NCBI GenBank assembly: GCA_036571765.1
Contig: BROE01000003.1
Span: forward strand, 13,330,552-13,394,551
Direction: 5' to 3'
Length of the DNA: 64,000 bases
Source of the DNA: Plecoglossus altivelis
Lineage: Eukaryota > Chordata > Actinopteri > Osmeriformes > Plecoglossidae
Shown here: piece after piece, positions 45,426-58,652 of the stretch
Position numbering within the stretch: the first letter of the stretch is position 1
Layout: each line of letters opens with the position of its first letter
The notes under the pieces: generated by a model
What the model saw: the letters and a program-made list of their open reading frames with translations, nothing else
Database searches by the model: none
Told to the model about the DNA's origin: nothing
Position numbers and translations under genes: made by a program

Positions 45426-47690
45426 ATGGCAACTTTCCCCACCTCCGCCTCGAAGAGTTTCAGCTCGACCCCATTGAAGAAGCAAAGCTGTGGTACAGAT
45501 TTGCACAGATCTAAAAGTCTGGACGCCGACTCACCACACGGCTCCACGTACTCCCTGCTCTCGCCTATTTATCATGACAGCTTTGACAGTGAAGAGGAAG
45601 GTCTGACTCCTGCAGCGGGTCGCCTGATAGACACCTCAGCTACACAGAGTGAAGATGCCAGACCCGTCTCCCCTGCCAGGTCTGACTGGTGATCAATTCT
45701 AGCACGGCGAAGAGTGTAATCCGTGCTTCATGGCATTCAAATGCTATTTTACATATTTTGATACTGTTTAAAGATCAGGAATTGGTCCGAAGAAAAACTA
45801 TTTTTAGGCAAAGAATAAGTCTAACCTGGACTAGACAGAATAGGAGGACTTCTGACTCCATTGTAGAGGATTACGGTCTGTTAGTCTAGTGGGAATAGGA
45901 TTACACTAAGTAACAGCCATTTCATTAGGGGCAACAAAGTCTGTTTCAATGGAAACATGTCTGACTATAACACTACCATGAGAGACTTCATCCTGCACAA
46001 TGAAAATGCATACATGTAAAACGGAAAGTTCTAGGTTAGTATGTGATTGTGTTTACGTTTCTCATTTGTGTTGCGTTTGTGAGTGTTGACGCGTGTGTTT
46101 TCTGTGTTTCAGAGTGGATCAGCCTCAGAAGCGTCCTCAGAGCACAGGGACAAATGGCGAGGACCCTGCAGTGTCTCTCAGTGCCTGGGAGCGCTGGCTG
46201 GTTTGCAAAGCCAAAGATGAGAGAATCCGAATGGAGAGGAAAGCAGAGGAGGTGCACGGCTGTTTGCTACTTTGCTCGTCTATTTTAGGGGTGTAAAAGA
46301 TTAAATTATCTGTTGCTGTTTGTTATGGGTTTTTTTTGTTTGTTTTATTTGTTCTACTCTCACTTTAATGTATTTTTGTGTATTTAAATTACACAATCAA
46401 ATGTCAGGATTTTGGATTATTAATCGCGTATTCTTGGATAACTGAGTCCAGCTGAAAGGCTAACAGACTTTTGCGCTATATTCTAGGAACACCTGGAGAG
46501 AGAGCGACAAGAGAAGGAAAAAATAGAGCAACACAGGAAGAAGGTGGTCGTGGAGGGAAAGATCCAGGAGTGGCTGAAGATGAAAAGAGAGCAGGTACAG
46601 AACTTCCTGTTTGTCTTGAAAGTACCCTAAAGGCTTTACGCGTTACACACTCTTAGCCGAGGGCTAACACTGAGGCTAAGAAGATGCTAAAAATGCTTTC
46701 AGCTCTAGGCTAAGTGCAGTTGTGAAAAGCCGACTAGAGTCTCTGAGGAGATTCCCTGATGTAAAACTTAACTGAACGGTCATTTGAATGTGTGGTTCCC
46801 ACCTACAAAGCCAAGGGAAGATATCCTGCCGCCATATTTGCGGACGCGCTGATATCGATGGCGGCGTTGGAGGTTTTGCCCGTGAAGTCCAGTGAAACCT
46901 GCTTTCTGTTCCCCAGGAGAAGCAGGAGAACCAGCAGAAGCAGAGCAGAGAGCAGGAGGAGATGCAGAAACAGCGACAGAAGCAGAGGGAGGTGGAACAG
47001 AAAGCCCAGCAGAAGTACAGGGAGTGGCTCCGGAGGAAGAACCAGGAGAGAATGGAGAAGGAGATGAGAGAGAAGGTGGGTTCAATCCCACACTGAGTTC
47101 ATCTGTACTATCCGAACAATACACCCAATGCTCTTTACAATAATGTCCATATTTTTTTTCCTAGAAACCATTCATAGGTGCTGATATTAACGGGTGCGTG
47201 TTTTTGTTTTTCAGGAGGAGGTGGAACAGAAAGAGGCGCAGGAGAGGGAGAGGAGACAGAGAGCAGAACAGAAGTTTAAGGAATGGCTAGCCAGTGCTCA
47301 TGACAAGAGCCAGTCATGTCCTAAGACAGCAGGTTGCTCCAGGGGTAAGAAGACTTTATTATTTCAAATGAATACAACCTTTTCTCGTACAACAAAGCAC
47401 ATACAAATAAAAATAAATAGGTTATGCCACAAGATCCCACCTGCTGACACACTGTTGTTCTGACGCTGCTCCCCATAGGTGTCTATGACGCCACATCCTA
47501 CCCATCTCCCGGCTTCTACAATCCAATCCCATGGAAGCCCATCCACGTGCCACCTCCAGAGAAACCACCGAAGAAGAAAACCACCTCCCATCGAAAAGTA
47601 CAAAGTCAGCCTAAATACCAGCATAGTCCTAGGATGGCCTTTAGACTGAGAGACACAGTGAGCTTAGCTCATCTGCAGACTAGAAGGTGA
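45426..47690 (+). CDS. ccdc34: Coiled-coil domain-containing protein 34
   Basis: CCDC34 is a charged coiled-coil protein linked in mammals to sperm flagella and cilia. Six exons (45426-45679, 46113-46251, 46487-46594, 46917-47075, 47215-47344, 47479-47690) join in frame into 333 aa. The N-terminal third is Ser/Pro-rich and low-complexity (STYSLLSPIYHDSFDSEEEG). From about residue 100 there is a long Glu/Lys/Arg/Gln helix with the repeated pattern W-E/L-x-x-K (SAWERWLVCKAK, KIQEWLKMK, KYREWLRRK, KFKEWLASA). The conserved tail includes NPIPWKPIHVPP, which I recall from CCDC34, and a basic segment KPPKKKT. It is shorter than human (about 373 aa), mostly in the N-terminus. An upstream in-frame ATG at 45402 would add eight residues; the inner ATG has the better context (AAGATGG). 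Confidence 0.88.
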
Positions 47691-47905
47691 CACTGGACTA
47701 GTTGTGGCAATTTTGCCGATACTGTGGAAACACTGGAAACAACTGCACAGAAAGTGCTACAGTTGCTAGCAGCTTTACAGCAGGTACATGAGGTTTACAA
47801 ATGAGTGGCCAGATAGTGGCTTATAACATGATTTCAGGAACTGTATACATTTGTAAATGTTTTATATATATGTTTTGGATTTTCGTAAATGATACCACTT
47901 GAGTC

Positions 47906-47911
47906 ATTAAA
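47906..47911 (+). terminator. ccdc34: ccdc34 poly(A) signal ATTAAA
   Basis: ATTAAA about 215 nt downstream of the stop, followed by T-rich sequence. Confidence 0.5.
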
Positions 47912-49824
47912 ACCTTTTCATTAGACCATCGCTGATACGTGATTCTTTATTCAATTTTCATTTGACAGGATGTGTAGACAGCATGCCTGAATGTTTATTT
48001 ACACGAAAACATTCCTTGAGCAAACCCTTTTAGTTGTAGGACCTGATGTGGAAACATCATGTGACTTCACACATACACACACACACAGACACACACACAG
48101 AAACAAACTATTTCAGTGACTGTCTCCCTTTCTTCCAAGCACATTCTCTCTGCTTCTCTCTCTCTCTTTTGCTCTCTGAGCAGAGAAAGATGGTGGCTGT
48201 GGGGCCAGAGATAGGCCAAGCTTGGTGCACCCATCACACTCAAACATTGTTCTTTGTCCAGCTGGGGCTTGTGCCTTGGTGGGCTGAGATGACGACAGAC
48301 ACGCTGTGTGGGTGGAGAGAGGCAGCGGGGTGAGGGGGAGAGAGTGAGGGTCTCACACATCATAGCAGTAGAGACCTCATCCCACCACTTAACATCTTAC
48401 TGAGAGGTCAATGTATGAAGCCTGAGGTAAAGCTGTTTTTTTTCTTACAATTGTTAATTAACTTCATCGTTATTCCCTAGAATACCTGTAGTTTATTTGA
48501 TTGAGTGCGGTCCCGTTTCTTGAACGTTCACTTCTTGTTCTATACTTAGTCCTTGTCACGTGTTATCGACTGCCATGGAATGTGTCAGTTGAATGCAGTT
48601 GTGAGGCTAGAGATAATGGGAAACAATCAGCGAAGGCTCTATATACATGTTTGATATTGTAGTCTTTATGACAGCTCACCAAGGTCCAAAGGACACCTGT
48701 TTAGGCAAAAGAAACTGGTGCAATGTTTGCATTTAAACTACAGGCAGCTTAACTTAATAGGGTGTAACTCATTCTGTTTGTCAAAGGATGTGTACATAGC
48801 AAACTTTCACAGCATCGATGAAGAAGTTTGGCTGATAATGAATAGGACCAGGAACAACTCCGAACTCTGACTTCCTTGTGGTGTAAATCTAAAGGAAAAG
48901 TTGGCTTGGACAGGACAGTTACTGTAATTTATTTAATATTTAATATCGGTTTCCACTCTTTCTGCTCTGCTCTTAATAAACATAATGACATTGACTTCAA
49001 AGTCAAAGGGCTTTAGGTTTGTGTCTTGTCACAGTATAACGTTGTACTGTAGAATACATATCGGAGTGATGAACGCCTCCACTTTCTTATATCAGAGAGA
49101 CTGTACCGTACCAAGAAACTACACCTCCCAAGATGCAATGGAGCAAGTGGGCTGGCAGCTGGAAATCACACCTACCCGGACAGGTAGGGGGAGCTTGAGT
49201 TGTCCTATAGCAAGTGAAGGTGGGTAAAGGTTGACTGAAAAAGAGAGGGCATGCAGTGTAAAGGGCATAAGTACATTGTCTGGGCTGGAGTTATTTGCCA
49301 AAACAACTAACTAAAGGGAGATGATTCTGCTGTTGGGGAACAGAGAGCTGGGTGGCGGGGGAGCCGGGAAACGAATGTGAAAGGGAATAGATCCTCTGGA
49401 GTGAACACACCTGATACACCCTTGGCATGGAGGAAGGAGTCCTGAGTTATTTCTTTCAACATTATCCACGCAGGATAAGGAGACCGTTTTGCCTCTTTGC
49501 TGGGTTTCTGGCATCTAATGAGCACCTGCTGGCAGGATGAAGTTCCCTTGTTCTTAGAGAAACAAGTTCTTGATGGCAAACGTGAGCTAAAGGATTTGCG
49601 TAGAGGTCAAGCTAGCTCCATTGGTGTCCTTTTGGACAAGCGGTCGTCATAATTGTGCTAATACTCATGGGATGTCTGTAGTTTCTGACGAGGCTGTAAT
49701 CATCTCTGTCGTCAGTCACCATCATTACTGACGTGGTTCAGGCGAATCGCAAACACGCGAGTCTTTCAGGTAAAGGAGTTGGAGTGTTGCTTCAGTCTGG
49801 TCACCTCCTGTGTGACCACTCACC
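47912..49824. other. ccdc34-rab19 spacer
   Basis: About 1.9 kb without a recognisable exon. It must include the rab19 promoter and 5' UTR. A CA run at 48072-48100 and a T/C-rich tract near 48150 are present. Confidence 0.5.
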
Positions 49825-50999
49825 ATGCAGCCCGCAGGACCTGGGGAAGATGACTCCTTTGACTTCCTGTTCAAGATCATCCTAGTTGGTGACTCGGATG
49901 TGGGAAAGACCTGCGTGGTCCAGAGCTTCAAGTCTGGGGTGTATTCAGAAAAACAGCAGAACACTATTGGGGTGGACTTTACTGTTCGCACCATGAATAT
50001 TGACGGCAAGAAAGTGAAGGTACGTAATACACTAACCGAGGGACCTATTTAAGAACTATGACAGCACACAGTGTACATGAAGTCATGCCTTGTAAAACAC
50101 GTTGTGCAGAATGATGTCTTAAATGTTACAGTGAGGGACCGTGTCAACCTTATTTAGTAAAGCCTCTGACTAGCCTCCTGAGCAAATACTTTTTTGCTTG
50201 TTCACTGCTGTTAGCATTCCTTTACAAACAGACGTGTGCCTCAGATCAGGCGTGTGACTTTAGAAGGAACATTTATTATGGTCTTTGTACCTTTGAAAGT
50301 ACACCTACCATAGTGCCAACTGCCACATTCAGTATGTCTTCCTGTGTCTCTGTGTGCTGGTGTGTGGGCGGTATACAGATGCAGGTGTGGGACACAGCAG
50401 GGCAGGAGCGATTTCGCACCATCACCCAGAGTTACTACCGCAGCGCTCATGGTGCCATGGTGGCCTATGATATCACACGTCGCACCACCTTTGACTCTGT
50501 GACCCACTGGATCAATGAGGTGCAGCAGTACGGGGCAGCCAGCGTGGTGCTCATCCTCATTGGTGGGTCAGAGAGAACTCAGAGGACCCGACCCTAACCC
50601 TAACCTGAACTCTGTCCTTATAACACAGTTAGGACCTCCATGATGTGATCACTGATTGGACAATTCCCCCAATCAACATGGTGATTCATTTCCCCTTTCC
50701 ACACTCACACAGGCAACAAGTCTGACCTGGACTCCCAAAGACAGGTGCTTTTTGAGGATGCGTGCACCCTGGCGGAGGAGAGGGGAGTGCTGGCTGCCCT
50801 GGAGACCTCAGCCAAGCAGGCTCAGAATGTTGAAACCGCCTTCAGCTTGATGGCCCGGGAGCTGCTAGCTCGCAACGGCATGACCGTGACCGAGGAACCT
50901 TCCCAAGTCCTGCCGCACTTCCTGCTCGGCACCAACTCTCATCCAATCCATGGCCCAGCTTCATCAGATAAGAAGTCATGTGACTGTAAAAGAGCCTAA
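49825..50999 (+). CDS. rab19: Rab GTPase, RAB19-like
   Basis: A small GTPase of membrane trafficking. Three exons (49825-50019, 50379-50562, 50713-50999) give 221 aa. Visible motifs are P-loop GDSDVGKT, switch I around QQNTIGVDF, switch II WDTAGQERF, NKSD and ETSAK. The stretch FKSGVYSEKQQNTIGVDFTV matches RAB19 (GVYTETQQNTIGVDFTV) better than RAB43 (GAFSERQGSTIGVDFTM). The G domain is complete. The tail after about residue 190 is divergent and ends KKSCDCKRA, so the Cys-x-Cys pair is followed by three more residues. RAB43 is the alternative call. Confidence 0.85.
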
Positions 51000-52447
51000 G
51001 GAGGCGATGAAAGGAAGGAGGAGAATGGTGTTGGTGAGACGGATGGCTGACCAGTAAAACTCAATGTATCGTTCCAGTGAGCAGAGGGAGAGAGAGGTGG
51101 GGAACTGTGCTACGTATACTGTATGTGTAAGGCTGTATGTTGGGATGAAGACCAATACAATACAGTCAAAACATTTCTCTGTTGAAAGTGACTATCAGCC
51201 TTAGTGACGTGATATTCAGAAGTACTTTTTCACAATAATCTTGGTCAGTAAACCTCTTGAAAAACTCTCAATATACTGTTGATAAGAATTGAAGTTAAAT
51301 GAATGAGTAAAGGTGTTATTTATGTGAAATAGGCTTCAAAGTGCCTTTACTTTCCCTCCATGTTTTATTACTCATAATCATCCAATCCAATATATTTGGT
51401 CAACTCCACAGTTTCTCATATGCGATTATGAGAATTGGCATATTTACATTTTGTAAAATAATTTTCGGATAAAATGCTTTGTCAATTAAACGAAACGTGT
51501 GATATTTCTTCTCCCTGCCTTGAAATACAGGATGTGTCTCAAACAATTACCCACAATTATAACATCTAAAGATTCAGCACCAGTTTATCAGTACAGTAAA
51601 TCAGTGTGTAATAGGATAGTTTGCAATAATGACAAAAAACAAAAACAAACACACTGTCAAAAGCTATATAACCGACTATACCTTAATGACGTTGAACGCA
51701 TCAGTCCATTTTGGTTAGATAACATAGACCAAGAATCTGAACAAAACAGGTATCAAACACCAAACACTGTCACTTTGTTTGTGACTAATCTCAGTAGCAG
51801 TTTGACAAAAGTCTGTGGAGGTTCTGTAGTTCAGTTGTTCTTCTTTGTGAGGTGACCTGTTGAACAACAACATGTGCGAGTGGACAGAAATGTTGCAGTT
51901 CAGTGCTTAGGCAGAGGACAAGGGTTAAGGAAGGCTCAAGCCATTGACCGGAGTCTTAAATAAGTAGTCATCATGACATAAACTGTTTGTTGGGTGAAGA
52001 TTCTTGTTCTGAGTAGTAGCTAATCACTGTTGTTCACAGTTCTTCCTAACAACCAGGACAGGATATTATTGTATTTAAAAAGAAACAGAAAAGTATTACT
52101 ATTACTGTAGTGTAGGCTACTACATTGGGTATAACATGATTGCACTATAACTTTAAACATATAGATTAGGAAGATTTCAAGCAGACATCTTGCAGTCTCT
52201 AGGCACTTATTGCTGATTTGTATGTCAGGATAAGAGTTCAATGTATGGAAACTGTACTAGCTTTCCTGCTGAGAGTCAAACCTAGCGTATGTTCTAAGTC
52301 CTACACATGTCCAATCAAATCCGATTCAACAGAGGTCCCTGGCGGTATGTTGCACTGATTATCAATACGCAGCAGCAGTGAGAATAAGGAAGTGCCTCAG
52401 TAGAATGGAGCCTGAGGTGGGTGGAAGAGGCTCAGTTTGGACAGGTG
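51000..52447. other. rab19 and hdhd5 3' regions (convergent)
   Basis: No coding exon recognised. The stretch must contain the rab19 3' UTR and the hdhd5 3' UTR, which face each other. A possible rab19 ATTAAA lies at about 51485. Confidence 0.45.
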
Positions 52448-55388
52448 TTACTCCAGAGGGCAGCCCTCCTTCTGGAACACCAGCTCCACAGCCTCCCTGA
52501 CATCCTGCACCAAGAAGGATGGCCGGGTCAGGCTGGGGTCGAAACGGAAGTCCCTGTGACCGTGAAAGATGCGCTGTTCGGTGACGATGTGGTGGGGGTC
52601 TGGGGGCAGCTCCTCCTGGTCCCGGTTGTACACGCCCGTACATACCAAGATAGAGACGCAAGCCTCAGGCTGGTTCTCTTTCACCCCGTACACACCGGAA
52701 GCCCCGCCCAGCTCTGTGGAGGTCATGACGGGGCTGTCTTCCACTGCCTCCCCCTGGGGCTCTACTCCTCCGGCCCCCTGGTGTGCCTGCAGCTGTGCCC
52801 TGGCCCGCCACGTGGCCTGGAGGTAGCGGTTATAGAGGTTGGCCCCATAGATGTCTGCCATGGGGTTGTCTCTGAGACGACGACATGGCAAAGAACAAAC
52901 TGGATTACAGGAGAATATTCCTATCGACGACTCTTTTTTTATAAGCATGCTTTTAAGTGATCAACACAGTAATACAGAACTAGAGGAGGTTACAGATTTA
53001 CACGCAGATCGACATCACTTCATCACTTGATTTGACCGGCCTTCCCCCATTCATTTGTGTTACTTGATCTCCTACAAGGGAAAGTGACCTACCCGATAGC
53101 ATAGAGACGCTCCACAGGCTGGGTCCAGCCCAGGCTGTCAGCCTGCTGTTTCACAAGCAGCTCTGCGTAATTATACGTCACCACGCTGGGTTTCCCTATC
53201 AGAGCCTCGTACTTCAGCTCGCAGCCTGTGATCTTCTTATACAGATTTTCCAGGCACACTAGAAACATGCCGTGGCCAAATCTACAAAACACGAACGTTT
53301 CGTTAGTCCTGAATCCGAAGTCTATCGAACTTGTTCTGAGTCATGTCTGACAAGAACCTGACCACGAGCGTATAAACTGAATCAGAGTACAGAACGTGGC
53401 GTGTGTGTGTTTTTGTAAGTGCAGACCGAGGATTTTTCGCCTCTGCCATCCACATAAGGTCCATATTACATGCCAGCACTGGTATGTGAGGGTATTTCAG
53501 CGATGTCATGGTACTCCCTGGTTGCCCATTGGTTAGGAGGACATCAATAATCAGCTGGAGGTTAGTCTCCCATCTGACTGGCTCACCAAACAGAATGATT
53601 GCTGTGGAATGGAACGTGTACAATAGTAGAGCATGTTAATATCTGTGCATCTCTTTTGACTGCAGGCACAGTGCGTTTAGTAACGTACCTTCTATTGGTG
53701 GTAGATCTTTAGTCGATGGAACCTGGAAGATACAGGATGACATCTCATTTCACATTCATTGTCTGAGCAAAATGTAAAAAAAACAACATTTGTTTTATGT
53801 GATGACCGACGGCTTGTATTTGTTAAGTGTCCCTGTACGCTTACATTGTCTTTAGGTCTCCTATTATGATCCACCACATCAAGCAAAGGATACGCCTCTC
53901 TCAGCATATCAATGGTCACAACGTTCTGGAACCCTAGACTGGAGATGGACTGGTTAAGGTCAACAAAAGGTCGTATCGTGTCTGCTCTGTTGTGACATGG
54001 TCTGGCATTTCAAGTGCAGCCTTTGTTTGAGGCTCATGCTGTTATTACAGGATGATAAGGAGGGTAATAAGGATACTTGTGAGCCACCTCTATGACTGGG
54101 CCCTGTCCTGAAACCAGTACACACATGTTGTGGAACTGGTTAAACATGCGCAAAGGACTGTGGGACAGCATCACCTGGTCTGGAGACACCTGAGAAGAAA
54201 AATCAAACTCCAGTCAAGTTCAAAAAGCAGAAGCTACCAAAGGGGTTAGTATTTTGACCGGTGCACCAGTCTTTCCCAGCTGGGCTTGAAGCTCACCTCC
54301 ACTTCCAGCAGGTGTGACAGCTGCTCTGCCTTGGCCTGCCTCATACAGTTTCCTGCATTGGTCACAAACACCACAGGAACCTTGTACTTCCCATTCCGGT
54401 CTACCAGGTTCCTGAAGCACTGTTTGGCAGCAGGGATAGGCGTCCTACCCCTCACCAGCACCCCATCGATGTCAAACAAAAGTCCAAAAGAGTTGGAGAC
54501 CTGCTGGAAGCCGGTAGATTTAAAAGACAACGTTTACAAACTAGAATAAGGAATAGAGAGCCTGCAAATGGTAACATGTTGCATAGATGTTTCAGATCTG
54601 TAGGGAGTCTACAAGACACACCAAACAAAAAAATGGCATCTGCAGTTGTAGAGGGCAGATTTTTTTGTGATGGGCTACAGTCAGATCGTGGTTTCAGCAC
54701 CAAAGTAGACTAAGACTGTGAGATAAATGTAGTGGGAACCGCACAGACAAGCGTCTTCCACACACTACGGTAAACTTGCTCGAGCGAAGTTTGACGTCAC
54801 TTTATAGACACCCCAGCAGCGATGGGCCCTGAGTTTATATATTTATATCTGTTTCTGTGGCCACTTGCTGAATAAAACATTCGCGGGGCAAGGCGCTGTC
54901 CTGTTAACAAAACTGGTCATGCAGCTCAGACTACAAGCAGACCATGGACGGTTTGCAAGCCAGCTGGGCAGCCTGTGTCATGTCAGCAAAAAAAAAACCT
55001 ATACAGCTTTTATTTTTAGGACACGCACTCGACACTTAAAACCGTAACTTAACGCTGACACTGGCGACGAGGAAGATGCGAAAACGGACTGTCTATTAAA
55101 TCGACACAAGCCTACACCAGAACAAATATACGCAAATGCACTAATAGTAGCCTTCCAGGAAGACATTAATGCGGCACTTGTGAGTAGGGGACGTTTTATC
55201 ATTAACATAAGCCTAATGCCGGATGAACTCAAATACCATAGCAGTCTAATAGCAATATGCATCCTGTCAAACATGTGTCCACTTACATTGCTGTACTTCC
55301 GTGACGTTGAAAGCGAATCGAGTTTTCCAAGTCGTCGCCAACCACTTCGAACAAAACTGAATCTTTGCAAAAATTCTGCCATTTTCAA
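52448..55388 (-). CDS. hdhd5: Haloacid dehalogenase-like hydrolase domain-containing 5 (CECR5)
   Basis: HDHD5 is a HAD-superfamily phosphatase-like protein with a predicted mitochondrial presequence; its substrate is not established. Eight exons (55287-55388, 54297-54500, 54077-54189, 53845-53938, 53689-53722, 53427-53601, 53093-53281, 52448-52871) join into 444 aa. HAD motif I is FDIDGVLVRG (DxD intact), motif II VVFVTNAGN, and motif IV IGDNPMADIYGAN. Family-specific blocks LVSGQGPV, GEPVRWETNLQL, CNMDLMWMAEAKNPRFGHG and CVSILVCTGVYN match human CECR5. The N-terminus is rich in Arg with few acids, as expected for a mitochondrial signal. A second ATG three codons in (55382) could be the true start. 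An acid-rich insert lies before SILVCTGVYN. Confidence 0.96.
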
Positions 55389-56120
55389 AGTTAAAAATAA
55401 TCACTGTAGACACAAGCTGTGGTAAAATAGCATTAACCAACTCGTTGTCGCTGGATTATACAACATAGGGTACTCAAATAGAAACACAATGCACCTGTCA
55501 TTAGTTGTCCTTATCAATAACTAAATACCATGTATCGTCTGGTCCACACCGCTCTTTAGTCTACAGAACAATTAACACAAATCATCCCGCCTGTTTTTGT
55601 GTGTGGATGGTTTCGTTTTATTAGAAGTAGAGAATGCAGTCATAACTGTACACTGTAAAAAGATCCCGCCCCTTCCTGTCGCTTTTCTGTACCAGAAGTT
55701 ACGTAATAGAGTGAAGTCGATTGTCTCCCGCGAACGATATATTTTTGGTTTAAAAATGCCATAATTTTTCCAGTAGAGATTCTTAAAAAAAAAAAAAAAG
55801 CTCTGTTTAACAGACTTAAAGTTTTTTTTATTCTGTTCTGCTCTGATTTGACAGCTGAGCAGAACCGCATGAACCGAGTGTCGCAAAGCTACATATTCAA
55901 CTTGGGCTACTCAAATAGAAACGCAGTGCGCATTTCATTAGTTGTCGTTACGCTTCTAAATGTTTTTTCTCTGATTGCATGACTGCAGATACTCACATGG
56001 TCAAAACACCCACAAGCTTTCATCTGTTTCTCAGCCAGTCACTCAGCCCGTTTAAAGTTATCGTTAAATCTATTTACTTTTGAAAAACTCATCGAACCAC
56101 TCACCATTCGTACTCATGCT
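55389..56120. other. hdhd5 upstream region and fam3-like 3' end
   Basis: About 0.7 kb without coding sequence. CAAATAGAAAC(A/G)CA..TGC and (T)CATTAGTTGTC motifs occur twice, at about 55475-55507 and 55912-55947, a diverged local duplication about 440 bp apart. A poly(A)-like run is at 55784-55798. Confidence 0.5.
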
Positions 56121-56126
56121 TTTATT
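56121..56126 (-). terminator. Poly(A) signal of the FAM3-like gene
   Basis: TTTATT on + (AATAAA on -), about 280 nt downstream of the stop codon. Confidence 0.45.
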
Positions 56127-56404
56127 TGCTAAAGCTTTCTCACATGAGTCAATATTTTATCAGTACAGTACACTGATTACATTAGAGTGGCAGTTGTACT
56201 TATCAGAGATTCTGACGGCACAAAAGAGAAGCCACAAAGTCAGGCATCCATTTAAACTCACATAACCGATTTAAACTATTGTGAAATTTCATTTCACATA
56301 TATGTCAAATAAAGAGCAATTTGTCTCTACATTTTCTATTTCTACGTCAGTAGGCCAGAACATCCAAAGGAGATGTTTCTATTCCAGCAATGACAATCTG
56401 AAAG

Positions 56405-58652
56405 TTATTCCATATACTTTGGTATGCATCCATCCAGTTCGATCATCTCTGGCCAGCCGTCATATTTGTTCGTTTCTGCTTTATTCTTAATGAGCTGGAA
56501 AACAAATTATATCCAAGTCAGTTTCAGGAATAGGGTAGCTCAAAAACAAAAAAATTGTATATCTGGGGAAAATATGTGTATAATCGTTGTCAAATCCGTA
56601 TGGAAAGATCTTGTATTACTATCAGTAACGATTTAACATCAGTTAAAGGGCACACCCGAATACTTGAATTCCTTGTGACATATATCTGGTTATACCATTG
56701 AGGCTCTGTGCTTTATGAATATATGCAGTTTATTACTACCTTCTCCATGTGGCTGCTTGTTAATCCTTTTCTTCCAACAAAGACCCAGTTGTCTCTGAAG
56801 CCGATTGAATTGACGGCAGAGCTGCCAAGATCGGTAATCAACTTTCGGGCCTCACTGTTGAGTCTGCGAATCAATTCAGCCGGTCAGTATTTTTGCACAG
56901 CCGTATGTCTACCACCATCATTAACATGGATATGGAGAATTTTAAACAGGACTGTCATGGCGAGGTAGAGAGGGTGGACCCAAACACAGAGAAAACCCCA
57001 AACTATATTACAAAAAGAATCACGAGGAACTGGTCGCAGGTGCAACAAGATGACAAAGAGTGACTAGGGAGGGAACCATCATTATATACAAAAATGAAAC
57101 CAGACCCAGGTGAAATCAACCACGACTAATAAGGAAAGTGAAACGTAGACGCTTAACATGACACGAGCAAGTAAGACGCGAAGAATACAGGGAGAACACC
57201 GTATGGACACGTTGTGCCATGAAAACTGGTGAGCCGTTTCATTACTTGGTTGATGGGTCGTCAAATGTTGCAATGAGAACCACAGATTCTTTCTGGATGT
57301 TTTTTAGAAACTCTATCAAAGGCTCAATGTCTGCAAAAGAAAACAACTGTTCAACTTTAAGAGATCAGCTTTGTGTTGCAACACGTTTTCTTCCAAGTGA
57401 TTATAGTAAATATTTTCAGGATACAATATTTGTAGGACACAATTAAAAGAGCATCCCAAGTTTAACTGATAACATGTTGGCTCAAATGAGTTTGATCCGT
57501 CCAGTTGACCATCCCATCACCTCATCCAACAAATTTATCTGGGGGCATGAATTTTCCTTACCGCCACTATACATGTCAAAGCTTCCAGTACTTTGTACTT
57601 GTCCTGTCTTTCCTGTTTGAGGAACAGGTTTCATAAAAATATGTACACTTCATGTTTAAATCATGTGGACGTTTTGTCGTGATGTTTGAAATGAATTTAA
57701 TTCAGTTGCAATACTTTACCGTTTACAACAGCGATGTTAATTCCCACGTCGGCATTTTTTGTAAGAGATCCAAGAATCCTGTTGTACATAAGTAGCATAC
57801 TCTTTCAATCACGTTCATGTCCATGAACAAAATATGTTACGACTTTTCACGGTCATTAAAGACAACCTCCTTCTTTGAAGTACACCAACAAATAACCTAT
57901 GTCAACTTGTTTCTCACATTTGGTTTTGTATGCAGATTTTGGGAGATACTGCACTGGCTGCTCCACTGGAGATGTAAAATGTGAACTGCTCGTCAGGGCA
58001 CAACTTTAGGTTGCCACATGGATCTGTTGTGGGATTTTAGACATGTTCATCAACACAATCACACACACACATCTAAATATTTGAATGTACATACTTATCA
58101 GCACTTACTTCTCACTTTTGCCACTGTTTTTAACTCTGGACCAGACAGCTCCCTAGGTGAGAATATGCCTGTGCATTGACAACTTAACTTTAGCATTTCA
58201 TTTTCATTCACATAGGCGTTATACAGATTCTAATCATATAGCTTGGTATGGCGCTAACATTACCTTTAACGTTGAAGTCAGACGTTTTCAGTATGACAAA
58301 TGCAGCAATGACAAAGACAGCAGACCATATAAGGCATAGGGTCCCTGTAATATAATAAAAAATAACCCGTGTAGTTAAAAAGTATTGTATTGGTGTTTGT
58401 AGGAGTTAGAAGCTTCTATCCTCTAAGAGGACAAAGGTTGCGAAGGTGACAGCCCGGCATTCTTCAACGGGTGTGTCTTGAAATACTCAGGGAGCCCATT
58501 ATAAAAAAATTCTTTTGTGAAGCAACTTACGTTTGACTGCATTATTTAGTTGCATTCGACCTTTGAGAGAATACGTTAAATTCGTTAAATACGTCACTTA
58601 GTTAACATTGATAAATTAAGAAAAAAAATATAGGATATTTCAACTTACCCAT
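56405..58652 (-). CDS. FAM3 family secreted protein (FAM3D-like)
   Basis: FAM3 proteins are secreted cytokine-like or metabolic factors with a globular beta-beta-alpha fold. Nine coding exons (58649-58652, 58264-58344, 58109-58135, 57918-58023, 57720-57799, 57562-57603, 57246-57330, 56740-56863, 56405-56494) join in frame into 212 aa. The N-terminus MGTLCLIWSAVFVIAAFVIL is a signal peptide or anchor. Family signatures follow: ISSGAASAVSPKIC (human FAM3: ASGAANVVGPKIC), VGINIAVVNG, FDMYSGD (as in FAM3D), SVVLIATFDDPSTKLN, DLGSSAVNSIGFRDNWVFVG and NKYDGWPEMIELDGCIP. The four disulfide cysteines appear present (CGNLKLC, PKIC, DGC). The subtype is uncertain. Exon 3 could use other acceptors, but only the one chosen (after TGGTCCAG) keeps the frame. 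Confidence 0.88.
56950..57225. repeat. Possible interspersed repeat in a fam3-like intron
   Basis: A segment running from GTCATGGCGAGGTAGAGAGG to GTGCCATGAAAAC, inside the intron between exons 7 and 8. Its ends share GTCATGGC / GCCATGA(A), and its style resembles fish non-autonomous repeats. No target-site duplication confirmed. Confidence 0.35.

Noticed and set aside
58109..58148. Alternative acceptors for exon 3 of the FAM3-like gene
   Set aside because: Acceptors after CTAG or GGGAG give a stop or a frame that fails to join the DPCGNLKLC-type exon. Only the acceptor at 58136 keeps the frame.
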